A stretch of DNA of 64,000 nt from Siphonodentalium dalli (lineage: Eukaryota > Mollusca > Scaphopoda > Gadilida > Siphonodentaliidae), in the NCBI GenBank assembly GCA_032622095.1, contig CP136066.1, positions 229,280,961 through 229,344,960 of the forward strand. The letters are read 5' to 3'. The notes beneath the pieces were generated by a model that had not been told where the DNA came from, did no database searches, and saw only the letters and a list, made by a program, of their open reading frames with translations. Shown piece after piece: positions 37,563 through 49,400 of the stretch. Within the stretch, counting starts at the first letter, position 1. The number at the start of each line of letters is the position of its first letter. Made by a program: the position numbers and the translations under genes.

Positions 37563-37979
37563 AAGCGTGTCTGTCATTTGCAGAATGAGGTCCCCAGAGG
37601 GTGAATTTAGTGACGCTATCCCGCATAGTGGGCTAGCATCACTAAATTAACCCTCTGGGGACCTCATTCTGCTAAGGCCCTCAACTGCTATGGCTGACCT
37701 AGGATCAGATTGAAGTTTCCCATTTGAAGTTGGTGATGTTCACCCATTGGGTACCTCAATTATGCATTTTATCTGCTGCAAATTAGGGGATATAGAAACT
37801 TCCCAGAAGGGAAAACTAAAAACAATGTTAATTTGATACTGTAGATACTTCCCAGAAGATGAGGCCTAAGCAGAATGAGGTCCCCAGAGGGTGATGTTGG
37901 TGATGCTAGCCCGCTATGCGGGATAGCGTCACTAAATTCACCCTCTGGGGACCTCATTCTGCAAATGACAGACACGCTA
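37563..37979. mobile_element. H3-ended element with 'agcgtgtctgtcatttgc' TIRs
   Basis: Outer inverted repeats agcgtgtctgtcatttgcag and ctgcaaatgacagacacgct enclose H3 hairpins at 37,580-37,672 and 37,870-37,962. Between them is ~200 bp related to one arm of the large inverted repeat in the element at 35,511 (gaagtttcccatt, gatgttcacccattggg, ggggatatagaaac). No coding. Confidence 0.85.
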
Positions 37980-38109
37980 TTTGCAGGCTTGATTGCATTG
38001 AATACAAATGTCGCAATATTTGATTGGGTCCCAAACACGGTGTTCAAAGTTGTATTTCTGTGACAAAATGCTCATGAAAAGGTAGTTCCGGCATTGATTG
38101 ACCTATTTC

Positions 38110-38310
38110 AATACCCTGCAGGGAGCTTCACACATATATAGAAGCATATAGAAGAGTGTCGTCTGCTCATGTTTGTCTGGGGCTCTGTATGGGTGAAATT
38201 ATAAAATTGTTAAAGAATACAAGAAAAAATTATTAAAATTGTAAAAAAATTGTTAGGCCAATGCATTCTCTTATATATGCGAGGCGACCTATGGCACAGG
38301 GTAAAACAAA
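38110..38310. mobile_element. Truncated H2-H1 element with half of H1 deleted
   Basis: H2 (taccctgcagggagcttcac to ggggctctgtatgggtgaaa) is followed by an AT-rich spacer and the first arm of H1. H1 then jumps from cgacctatgg straight to cacagggtaaaa, so the second arm is missing. The left half of the element is absent. Confidence 0.8.
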
Positions 38311-39393
38311 TCCCGGTGTTCAAAGTTGTATTTCTGTGACATAATAAGACAAGATAAGATAATTTATAGACGATAAAATGATCTAAAAGGCAACATGATA
38401 GTAAAACGCCGGTCATCCCGCAGTGTCCACGTCTAAAATGATCTAAAATGACGATGATCGACGATCTGTATGTCAAACCGTGAATTTATTGTGACAAAAA
38501 TCGCATTTATATTATTATTATGATCATTTTTGGAAGGTCGGCGTACGAATACCGGTATTTTTGGAATACCGAATACCTACTAAGAGAGGGGCCGGAATAC
38601 GGCGTACCTCATAACAGGGCATGGAATACGGTGTACGAAAAGGGGGGGTGGGGGCCTCATACAAGGTGGACTTGTTATTGCGTATATAAAACACGGAATA
38701 CCACAAAGAGGAAAATGGAACTTTCACCGATACAAAAACAAACAAAAAGTTTAAATCGGCAATATAATAATATGAGTCGGCAGTTTTAAATCAGTCGGTC
38801 GGGACAAGCAGAAACCAACACTTTATTAAGTGTGGCCAAAAAGGAAGGCTTCTTGTTTGATATATTATAATCCTTGTCTGGACATTGAAGACTGCATTTA
38901 CTTACTCACGCTGTTAAACAAAAGAGAGTGGACGTTGTGTCAACATTTTGTCACTGTGTGACTCGCAGGCGATATATTCCTAATTGATTTGTAACACCAT
39001 AGCATGCATGGCTTATTGTTTGCTACAGCCGTCGGCTAATTTTTGGTTTTATCTTTTGAATCGGGAGATTTCGTTTCCCGATCGGGAGCACAGGAGAAAT
39101 GACACAAAATCGGGAGACTCCCGCCGAAATCTGGAAAGTAAACAGGTCTGCTCAGGATTCACGGTGATACGCAGTGAACTTGCATGGAGCGGATTAATAT
39201 GACGACAAAATCCCGGAGACTGACCAGAGCTCACCATAAAACGCTGCAAACAACTGAAAAAACATTGTGAATTGGCACAAGACACCCACAGCTCTATAGA
39301 ATATTTTACGTCATTTCTATTAATTTTATAACAGTATTAACTAAATATTGATAATGGTCTTGTCTTGACTTGTTCATACTTTTAATGAATGCG
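38311..39393. other. Low-copy region, no supported gene
   Basis: It contains short local repeats such as gaataccg/ggaatacc near 38,540-38,700 and aaatgatctaaaa (about 38,375 and 38,435), a G run near 38,642, and short opposing open frames. No splice-bounded exon or known domain was found. Confidence 0.4.
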
Positions 39394-39395
39394 AG

Positions 39396-40147
39396 TACGG
39401 CCCTGCGAATCGGACATTTTCATTTCGAATCAAATCTTGAATTGAATCGAATCGGCCAAATGATTCCAAATCGTATTGAATCTGGAATCGAATCATTGCA
39501 TATGACATAATAATAGTGAAGACGAAAAAAATACATGACTCAGAGGCCGTACCAATATCAATTTGCTCACTTCATAATGATGATAAATGATCTTCAGCAT
39601 ACAATGAAAATATTATCTATAAATGAATCAAATGCATGTCTAACCTATTAAGTTTGCATTCTTTGTGGCCGTCTCTGTTATACAATAATGAAACAGTATC
39701 AGAAGCATTATTATAATTTCACCCATACAGAGCCCCAGACAAACATGAGCAGACGACACTCTTCTATATGCTTCTATATATGTGTGGGGCTCCCTGCAGG
39801 GTAATGGATTTTGTTTATTTTATGTCCTAAAAATTGTAAGAAACATTTATTTAAAAACAATGATAAAAAATTGTTAGGCCAATGCATTCTCTTATATATG
39901 CGAGGCGACCTATGGTCGACTCGCATATATAAGAGAATGCATTGGCACAGGGTAAAAAAATCCCGACTTACGACTGGATTTGATATGGCGGGTCATAATA
40001 TGTCTTCGCGAAAAGTAATATGGTCCATTGAAGTAATGAGAATGCAACTGGTGCCAATGATTCGATACAATTCAAATCAGGACAACCGATATCGAATCGA
40101 ATCAGATGAAAGATTCCGAATCGAATTGAATCGCATGGCCCTACCGT
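39396..40147. mobile_element. Element with 'gaatcgaatcg' inverted ends, hosting a foldback insertion
   Basis: The left end (tacggccctgcgaatcg, then attgaatcgaatcgg) is matched inversely by the right end (ccgatatcgaatcgaatc, then gattgaatcg-type bases and catggcccta). Such TAGGG..GCGATTC ends are common in hAT-type elements, but no clear 8-bp target duplication is seen. A partial H2-H1 foldback element (about 39,715-40,000) sits inside. Confidence 0.5.
39715..40000. mobile_element. Partial H2-H1 foldback element
   Basis: H2 (about 39,726-39,803) is followed by an AT-rich spacer, right H1 (39,879-39,948) and the right outer repeat (aaatcccgacttacgactgg, atttgatatggcgggtca). The left H1 and left outer repeat are missing. 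Confidence 0.85.
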
Positions 40148-40159
40148 GAAAATTATAAT

Positions 40160-40310
40160 TTGTGGAAATTGTAGATGTATGCAATGCGATTCCCGTTGTA
40201 TATATGGAAGGTTCGCGGTGATTACAGGTAACCCATGGTGTGTCGTGGTGATTTGTATTCATATAGGGAAGGTTCGCGGTGATTACAGGTAACCCATAGT
40301 GTGTCGTTGT
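40160..40310. repeat. Two-copy tandem repeat (~66 bp)
   Basis: ggaaggttcgcggtgattac and aggtaacccat occur twice, starting near 40,206 and 40,269. Confidence 0.85.
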
Positions 40311-40590
40311 TTTCATATGCTTTGCAGATTCCCTCTTCTTTCTCTTGTCATCCATACATTTGGTACCAACTTCACTTTGTGATATTATATGACTAATTGG
40401 TTTCAGGCCATTTTTCTTTCAGCTTATCCTAATCTGACATATCAAAAAGCTTTTCGTCAGCCAGCATTTCATTATGACTTTTTACTGTCATACTGTGATT
40501 TTTGTGACCCAACATGACGTGTTACCTGGTCAGACACCCACTTACCACTTATTGGTTACCTATAAAACAACTTTGTTATTACATTCATTA

Positions 40591-41247
40591 TTAACCCTTT
40601 CATGACAGGAGCTGAGCTCGTGCAGCATTAAATATCAGTGCCAGTGCATTCTTTTATATATGCAAGTCTTCTACTAGGAAAGTCACATGTATAAGAGAAT
40701 GCACTGGCTTACAAGATCAATGTAAATATTGTTAGGCTAATGCATTCTTTTATATATGCGAGTCTCCCATAGGGAACCTACTATATATATAAGAGAAAAC
40801 ACTGGCTTACAAGGTCAAGGTAAATATTGTTAGGCTAATGCATTCTTTTATATATGCGAGTCTCCCATAGGGAGCCTCCTATATATATAAGAGAAAACAC
40901 TGGCTTACAAGGTCAAGGTAAATATTGTTAGGCTAATGCATTCTTTTATATATGCGAGTCTCCCATAGGGAGCCTCCTATATATATAAGAGAAAACACTG
41001 GCTTACAAGGTCAAGGTAAATATTGTTAGGCTAATGCATTCTTTTATATATGCGAGTCTCCCATAGGGAGCCTCCTATATATATAAGAGAAAACATTGGC
41101 TTACAAGGTCAAGGTAAATATTGTTAGGCTAATTTATTATTTTATAATTATGCGAGGCTCCCTATGGGAGACTTGTATATATAAGAGAATGCATTGGCAA
41201 AGGGTTTTCGAAAAAAATTCAGGAATCTTCAGTCATGGAAAGGTTAA
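40591..41247. mobile_element. piggyBac-like element with tandemly amplified H1 hairpins
   Basis: It starts TTAA then CCCTTTCATGACAGGAGC and ends cagtcatggaaagg then TTAA. Inside, hairpin units repeat with a period of 98 bp (gttaggctaatgcattc-type marker at 40,731, 40,829, 40,927, 41,025 and 41,123). Each has tatatgcgagtctcccatag and its complement gggagcctcctatatata. Both arms of each hairpin carry co-varying changes relative to the standard H1. Confidence 0.85.
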
Positions 41248-41489
41248 TAATACTCCAATAACACGATTTTGCACGTCAAAACCATTATTATATAAACATT
41301 ACTGTTACAAAACTATATTACATCACTGTGACAGTAGTGTTTACATAACAGAGGTTTCAATATGCAAAATATCGTTAATGGAGAATTATTTAGTGAAAAT
41401 AAAATCAATCTTTTCCCCCCCATGTTCTTCTTGGTAATGATTGATTTAGAGATTTTAAGAATTTCTCAAATCAACCCACTACGAATGCC

Positions 41490-42726
41490 TTAACCCTTTA
41501 CCCAACAAAACGGCTAAAAACGCCCAAATAAAGCTTCAACGGCCTAAAATATCTTCGATCTGTCTCAATAACACCATACAAATATGGATATCATTGGAAT
41601 CGGTTCATTGACCACATTGTGATGGTTACAGTTATGCCCTGTGCCAATGCATTCTCTTATATATGCGAGTCGACCATCAGTCCTTTTAATTAGCCCTCGG
41701 CATTCGGCACTGCCGAGGACGAGCCGAGGAGATTATGATTTTGCGTCGGCATTTTTTTTGCCGAGGGAGAAGTTTCCAACTTTCGAGGTACTGTAAGTGA
41801 GTGTCGACATTTCTTATCAGGCCAAAGAAAAAAATTCTTTTGGTTTGGGTTTCCCGACCAACACTATTTTTTGCATACGACCCTAAACATTTTATTGACC
41901 CGCCGGCAAAAATAGAAAAAAATCACTGATCATCAATACCACGAATCGGCGAAAACGGTACGCGGTTTAATAGTACGTTTCTAATGACCGGATGTTTGGC
42001 GGTACACGCTTTTAGTAGTACATGTTTTTACTTTCTTTGGGCGCTGAATTTATCGATCTCGATTCGCGATATCGTTTGGATGTTTTCACAATGGCATCAG
42101 TTTTGTCCAAAATATTAAAGATTAAAGAAATGTGAACATAATTTACAAGAAATAAAAACACTGAAAGCATTAATTGGGATTATGTTCATGTGGGATCATG
42201 TGGGTGTGATGAATCATGATACAAGTCAACTCAAGTATATAACATTTTAAAATGCATGTAATAATCAAACATAGTATCATATGTTAGACAAATTGACAAG
42301 TTATACATTCAATTATCATAAATGTATGCAGTTTGCTGTGTACTGTGTGTAGTGGACTGTGTCCTCAAGATATTCACCTGCTCACGATGTAACTAACATG
42401 ATTTTAAAGCATTTTCAAAACTGCCTAGGCAATTTTCCTAGGACGAACATTTTGCCTAGGCATTTTTTTTGCCTAGGGGTATTTTTCCTAATTAAAAGGA
42501 CTGGACCATAGGTCGCTTTGCATATATAAGAGAATACATTGGCCTGAAAAAAATATTTTTTTAACACTTTTTACCATTTTTTCTTACATTTTTAAACAAT
42601 TTTTATAATATTTTTCTACATTCTTTGACAATTTTATCATTTTTAATATGTGTTAAGCCAATGCATTCTCTTGCATATATAAGAGAATGCATTGGCACAG
42701 GGCCGTTCTGTTGGGTAAAGGGTTAA
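41490..42726. mobile_element. piggyBac-like MITE with H1, split by an 826-bp nested insertion
   Basis: It is bounded by TTAA/CCCTTTACCCAACA and the inverse, like the element at 35,934. The left H1 is interrupted in its loop at gaccat by a separate element (41,678-42,503) and resumes at 42,504. The right H1 has collapsed to a shorter hairpin (gcattctcttgcatatataa at about 42,663-42,682). Confidence 0.88.
41678..42503. mobile_element. Nested TIR element, 826 bp, with 6-bp target duplication
   Basis: Ends CAGTCCTTTTAATTAG and CTAATTAAAAGGACTG form a perfect 16-bp TIR. The 6-mer gaccat is duplicated on both sides (41,672-41,677 and 42,504-42,509), and removing one copy with the element restores the H1 loop. 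Subterminal repeats of gccgagg and gcctagg type are present. There is no transposase frame. A 6-bp duplication does not fit hAT (8), piggyBac (4) or Harbinger (3). Confidence 0.88.
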
Positions 42727-42759
42727 GTCCCTTTAAATGAAGAGTCAATGATGGTTAGT

Positions 42760-42995
42760 TACTTGATTCTAATGACTGGCATGACTTTAATGACTGGCAT
42801 GACTTTAATGACGGGCATGACTTTCCGCTCTAGGATGTTAGCTATAATAACTAGAGGTTGATAACTCGAGCTGGCATGACTTTCCGCTCTAGGATGTTAG
42901 CTATAATAACTAGAGGTTGATAACTCGAGCTGGCATGACTTTCGGCTCTAGGATGTTAGCTATAATAACTAGAGGTTGATAACTCGAGCTGCACT
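42760..42995. repeat. 59-bp tandem repeat (3 copies) with a short 18-24 bp repeat beside it
   Basis: catgactttccgctctagga, gttagctataataactagag and gttgataactcgagct recur at period 59 from about 42,817. Just upstream gactggcatgactttaat-type units repeat. Confidence 0.9.
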
Positions 42996-43104
42996 TGTCA
43001 CGATATTACAAATCTCAAAGTTAGTGATGACTTTCTGACAACTCGACGTCTCTAATAATACAAACCAGGCTGGTACTTTGCCATTTTCCAGCAAAATTTA
43101 GTCC

Positions 43105-43450
43105 TTTTCTGCGTCATTTATTCCGCGGATGGATGACTGTTTTAATTTGACCTTGACATGTTAATTTCTTTAACACTGTGTATGAAGCAGGGACAAGGTC
43201 GTTTTATTCCCCGGATGGACGACTTTTTGAATTAAACATTGACATGTTAATTTCCTCAGCACACCGTATGAAGCAGGGACAAGGTCGTTTTATTCTGTGG
43301 ATCGATGACCTTTCTAATTTGACCTTGACATGTTAATTTCTTTAGCACACTGTATGAAGCAGGGACGTTGTTTTAATCCGCGGATCGATGACCTTTTGAA
43401 TTTGACCTTGACATGTTAATTTCTTTAGCACACTGTATGAAGCAGTAAAT
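43105..43450 (-). repeat. ~86-bp tandem repeat overlapping HHAT stop codon and 3'UTR
   Basis: Four copies of an 83-86 bp unit are marked by gacatgttaatttc at 43,155, 43,241, 43,327 and 43,410. The last copy lies inside the HHAT terminal coding exon; the others lie downstream of the stop and would form the 3'UTR. On the minus strand the array offers AATAAA poly(A) signals at 43,289-43,294, 43,203-43,208 and 43,117-43,122. Which of them is used cannot be told from sequence. Confidence 0.8.
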
Positions 43451-43485
43451 AGACATGAACAGCACAGTGTAAAATTTTGGTCCAC
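43373..43485 (-). CDS. HHAT: HHAT terminal exon with stop codon
   Basis: After acceptor ttttgttctttcag, the first two bases (GT) complete a Gly codon with the G carried over from the previous exon. The exon then reads GPKFYTVLFMSIYCFIQCAK, followed by a short polar tail ending in RSAD and TAA. It lines up with the human C-terminus [20 protein letters not shown]. The 3' half of the exon is also the last copy of an ~86 bp tandem repeat that covers the next ~300 bp, so the polar tail is repeat-derived or the repeat grew out of the exon. Confidence is slightly lower than for the other exons because the tail is poorly conserved. Confidence 0.82.
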
Positions 43486-46400
43486 CTGAAAGAACAAAAA
43501 ATTGGATAGCTGTGTTAATAAATCCATAACGGGAACTTTGGATGCTGCATTGAGGCTAAATTAACCCTTTCATGATGGGAGCTGCACTGTGCAACATTAA
43601 AGACCCTGTGCCAATGCATTCTCCTATATACGCGAGTCGACAATAGTTCGCCTGGCGTAAAAAAAAGATAATGCATTGGCTTAACAATTGTTTATCATTT
43701 TTTATCAATTTCTCTTACATTCTTTAACAATTTTTATAATTTTTGTTATCATTTTTTCTTACATTATTTAATAATTTTTATAATTTTTTTTATAATTTGT
43801 TCTTACATTCTATAACAATTTTTATCAATTTTTCTTAAATCTTTAACAGATTTTATAAATTTTTCTTACATTCTTTAACAATTTTATAATTTTTGAGAAT
43901 TTTTTCTTACATTCTTTATAAATTTTTATAATTTGTTCTTATATTCTTGAAAAAATTTTGAGAATTTTTTATCATTATTTCTTACATTCTTTAACAATTT
44001 TTATATCATTTCTTTTATTTCTTACGTTCTTTAACAATTATAATAAATAATATATAATTTGTTACGCCAATGCTTTTCTCTCATATATGCGAGTTGACCA
44101 TAGGTCGTCATGACCTATGGTCGACTCGCATATATGATAGAATGTATTGGCACATGGTCGTAACATATATGATAGAATGTATTGGCACATGGTCGACTCG
44201 CATATATGATAGAATGTATTGGCACATGGTCGTAACATATATGATAGAATGTATTGGCACATGGTCGTAACATATATGATAGAATGTATTGGCACATGGT
44301 CGTAACATATATGATAGAATGTATTGGCACATGGTATGATAGAATGCATTGGCACATGGTATGATAGAATGTATTGGCACATGGTATGATAGAATGTATT
44401 GGCACATGGTATGATAGAATGTATTGGCACATGTTATGATAGAATGTATTGGCACATGGTATGATAGAATGTATTGGCACATGGTATGATAGAATGTATT
44501 GGTGTAACATGGTTTTTGCAAAATTTCAAAAAAGCTCCAGCCATGGAAGGGATACTAAATCCAGATTTAGGCCAAATAATAAAAACAAATATTCTAAGTC
44601 GAAAGAGGGCCACTCATGTAAAAATAATTTGACGGAACCCATATTCAAACTTGGCCTGTATCGTTAGTTTGGAAATACACATACCAACTTTGGTTCAGAT
44701 CAAATAATCCAAACTGGAGTTATTAGTCAGAAACCAAAATGTTATGAAATTGGTCAAATTCTAAGTCGAAAAAGGGCCGTAACTCATGTAAAAAATAATT
44801 TGACGGAACCCATAAAACAAACTTGGCCTGTATCTTTAGCTGGGAAATACACATAGCAACGTTGGTTCAGATAATAAAAATCCGAACTGGAGTTATCGAT
44901 CGGAAACCAAACATGTTAACAGATGGACAGACAAACGGCATGGCAGACGGCTAGACACAGACTGATTACATAATACGACATTTTTTCAAAAGGATATAAA
45001 AACAAATATTTTTAGTTGCAAAATGACCTAGAATTTTCTATAAATAAACTAGTGAAATATTGTGTAAATTTCGAATACATCATGTAGCTCAAATAAGAAT
45101 TGGTGTTCAAACATCCATTACCCTGCAAGGAGCCCCACACATACATAGAAGCATATAGAAGAGTGTCGTCTGCTCATGTTTGTCTGGGGCTCTGTATGGG
45201 TGAAATTATAAAATTGTTAAAGAATACAAGAACAAATTATAAAAATTGTAAAAAATTGTTAGGCCAATGCATTCTCTTATATATGCGAGGCGACCTATGG
45301 TCGACTCGCATATATAAGAGAATGCATTGGCACAGGGTAAAAAAACATGTGGAGATCTTTGACGGCGAGATAAATAAATATTGTTTGGAGGGTGAATTGA
45401 CAGTGAGATAAATAAATATTGTTTGGCGGGTGAATTGACGGCGAGATAAATAAATATTGTTTGGCAGGTGGAAGAACATTCGTTTATGGATGTTCTAGGG
45501 TAATATCGTGTTACTGTGTAAATAACTTCCAAAAATCTTCTCCTAAATGGGAACTTTTCATACAGTAATGCCCTAAATAATCGACTCTTTAACCACATCA
45601 AAATTATGGGTAATTTTTCAGGATTCATTGAAAAGCTCTCAGTATCTACTTTTCATAGATATCATGCAGACGGATATTGATATTAATTTTTATTATTTAC
45701 GTTGATTTAGGGACCAGCCTACAGGGAGACGTGGGAGAAATAGTCTCCCTGAGCTCTGTCACTTCTCCCTGCCTCAATCTCAAGGAGAAGTGACTTTTCC
45801 CTACTGTTTCAAAGTGTCACAGTGAAAACTTTAAGAGATTTGTACAGATGAGGACAATTGAAATGATTATATTGGCGTAAATGAGTGTGAAAGGATTATA
45901 AATGGCTTCATGCTAAAGATAATTAATGAAGAATGCATGGTTTTACCAGTTAATTCTAATATAGAGGTGTTAGTTGGATGTCACTTCTTTGACTGGAGCC
46001 TACCTGAAATTTTGCAAAAACCCTGTGCCAATGCATTCTCTTATATATGCGAGTCGACCACAATTTTTTATCATTTTTTTATATAAATTTTTATGACATA
46101 AAATAAAAAAAATTGTTTAACCCTGCAGGGAGCCCCACACATATATAGAAGCATATAGAAGAGTGTAGTCTGACCATGTTTGTCTGGGGCTCTGTATGGG
46201 TGAAATTATAAAATTATAAAATTATAAAACTTAGATTTCCCTGCAGGGAGCCCCACACATATATAGAAGCATGTGTACTGAGTGTCGTCTGCTCATGTTT
46301 TATGGGGCTCTGTATGGGTGAAATTATAAAAACTAATATCAATATCCATCTGCTTGATACAGTAATGCTCTAACTAGTCTCAAGGCTGGTCCCTGCATTG

Positions 46401-49400
46401 ATTAATGCTTTTAATAAAGCAGGGTTCCTGCAAGCAAGGACTGATCAAATTTAAGGCTATTCAATGCCGTTTCGCGATATTTTTCAGCTATTTTCAAGGC
46501 CCTTTGATACCCAAATTCAAGGATTTTCAAGGCCTTAAAATAAATTAATCAGTATTCTATCACACATTGCGATGTTAGTAATTATTAACATTACTCAGGT
46601 TGGGTACTATAATACCTGGTACTTTTCCCAGATTATTATACTCACACAATTCAATGCAGATAAGCTAGGAATTTTTTTTAACATCAACATCAACATTTGT
46701 AACAGGAACAGGAACACATATACAAGCTTGAACCAGGTTTTAAGATTCAGCAGAAGTTTTGAGTTCCTCCTCAAGTCTTTCAATTTGCTTTGAAAGATTC
46801 TCGTTAAGAACATGGGAATCCAACGCGGCTTTTCCCATGTTCGCCACGCTAAATGTTTTCAGACAAAGTTTGCATTTTGCAGAATACCTGTCACCCAGAA
46901 CGATCATTAACCAGTCTTTGTAACTTTCGGAAGTTAACCAACAATCTTGGAATGTGCATTTCCCCATTTTTTATTGGTAATTATCGAAAACAATCATCGA
47001 AAAACAGTACACACACGACAACATTTTAGCAGACTGACACGACAGTCACATGCGATAATACGTCGCGCTTTGCGATTGGCCAACGTCACTGCAACTATCC
47101 AATTTCATCCTCTGGGAACCTCATTCTGCTTAGGCCTCAACTGATATGGGAGACCTAGCATCAGATTGAAGATGAAGTTGGTGATATTCACCCATTAGTC
47201 ACCTCGATTATGCATTTTATCTTCTGCAAATTATGGAATATAGAAACTGAAGAGAAGGGAAAAAGTAACAAAAAATCAATGTTAATTTGAGACTGTAGAT
47301 ACTTCACAGAAGATTAGGTTGAAGAGGGTAAATTTGGTGATATCAGCCCGCTGTGCAGGGCAGGATAGAGTAACTAAATTCACCCTCTGGGGACCCTGTG
47401 GAGGACATCAGACAACATATTCAAACTATCTTCATTTTTAGCTAGGAAACACACACAGCAGCAAATATTCCAAACAGGAATGTTCGGAAACTAAACATGT
47501 TAACAGATGGTTAAATTGTAAGTTGAAAAAGGGCCGTAACTAATGAAAAAATAATGAATGTACCCATAAACAAACTTGGCCTGTATTTTTAGATAGGAAA
47601 ATAACATACCAACTTTGGTTCAAATCAAATAATCCAAATTGGAGTTATTGTTTCGGAAACCAAAATTAACGGACAGAGGGATACACTAACGCCAAGACAG
47701 ATGGACGGATTGATTACATAATATAACCTTTTTTCAAAAAGGTGTATGAAAAGTAATTGTTGAATTCAACGGACTCCTGAGATTTATAACAAAGATTATC
47801 TTGATAATGAGCAATTTTAAGTCAGACCAAACCAAAATCTGCTAAAATAATGGACAAAGTCATTCGCATAATGAGGTCACCAGAGGATGAATTTTGTGAC
47901 GCTATCCCGCAAGCGGGTTAGCATCACCAAATTCACCCTCTGTGGACCTCATTCTGCATGGCCTCATCTGCTATGGGAAAATAGACTCAGATTGATTGAA
48001 GTTCCCAAATGGTGAATATTGTGATGTATACCCGGTGGGAACCTCGATTATGAAATGTGTCGAAATGTGCCAATTTGGGGATATAGAGAAACTAAACTAA
48101 AAAAGAAATAGAATCTATGTGAAGAAGTTTCTATAGAAATTTTATAATAAAGAAACTTTCCAGAGAAGTTGAGATCTAAGCAGATTGAGGTCCCCAGAGG
48201 GTGAATTTAGTGATGATAAGCCCGCTATGTGGGCATATCGTCACTAAATTCACCCTCTGCAAATGGCAGGCATCCTAAACTCAGACTTGGTCAGTAATGT
48301 AAGATATCCATCTCAAACCTCACTGATAAAGTTTAATGTTTAACCCACAGGGAGCCTCACACAGATGGAAGCATGCACTACAGAGTGTCATCTGCTCCAG
48401 TCTATGTGGGGCTCTCTGTGGGTTATACACACTAAACTCAGGCTTGGTCAGGAATGTAAGACATCCATCGTGAACCTCACTGATAAAGTTAAATGTTTAA
48501 CCCACAGGGAGCCTCACACAGATGGAAGCATGCACTACAGAGTGTCATCTGCTCCAGTCTATGTGGGGCTCTCTGTGGGTTATACACACTAAACTCAGGC
48601 TTGGTCAGTAATATAAGACATCCATCGTGAACCTCACTGATAAAGTTTAATGTTTAACCCACAGAGAGCCTCACACAAAGGGAAGCATTAACTAGAGAGT
48701 GTCATCTGCTCCAGTCTATGTGGGGCTCTCTGTGGGTTATACACACTAAACTCAGGCTTGGTCAGTAATATAAGACATCCATCGTGAACCTCACTGATAA
48801 AGTTTAATGTTTAACCCACAGGGAGCCTCACACAAAGGGAAGCATTAACTAGAGAGTGTCGTCTGCACCAGTCTATGTTGGGCTCTCTATGGGTTAAGAC
48901 TATTTTTTAGCCTTGTTAAATGCCTGCTATTGTACAGGGCTGGATGAAGATACTCACCTTCTATGAATAACCGGTCAAACATGATATGACCCCCCGATTT
49001 ATCTCCGAGAAAGAAGAATAATGAGACGATGGAGATTAGGAATATCGGCACAGCACACACGGAATGGAACCTCCTTAGACCAGCAGCAGAGAGGAAACCA
49101 GTCTACAAATACAAAAGATAACGAGAGGTTGTTACTTGATTAGTTGGAAATCGGCCGAGATAGCAGCCCGAGGTAACTTCATATGTGACCCGCCATATCA
49201 AATCCAGTCGTAAGTCGAGATTTTTTTTACCCTGTGCCAATGCATTCTCTTATATATGCGAGTCGACCATAGGTCGCCTCGCATATATAAGAGAATGCAT
49301 TGGCCTAACAATTTTTTACAATTTTAATAATTTTTTCTTGTATTCTTTAACAATTTTATAATTTCACCCATACAGAGCCCCAGACAAACATGAGCAGACG

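Noticed and set aside
44062-44521. Long minus-strand frames of 120-137 codons
   Set aside because: All three phases are open over the same short tandem repeat; compositional artefact.
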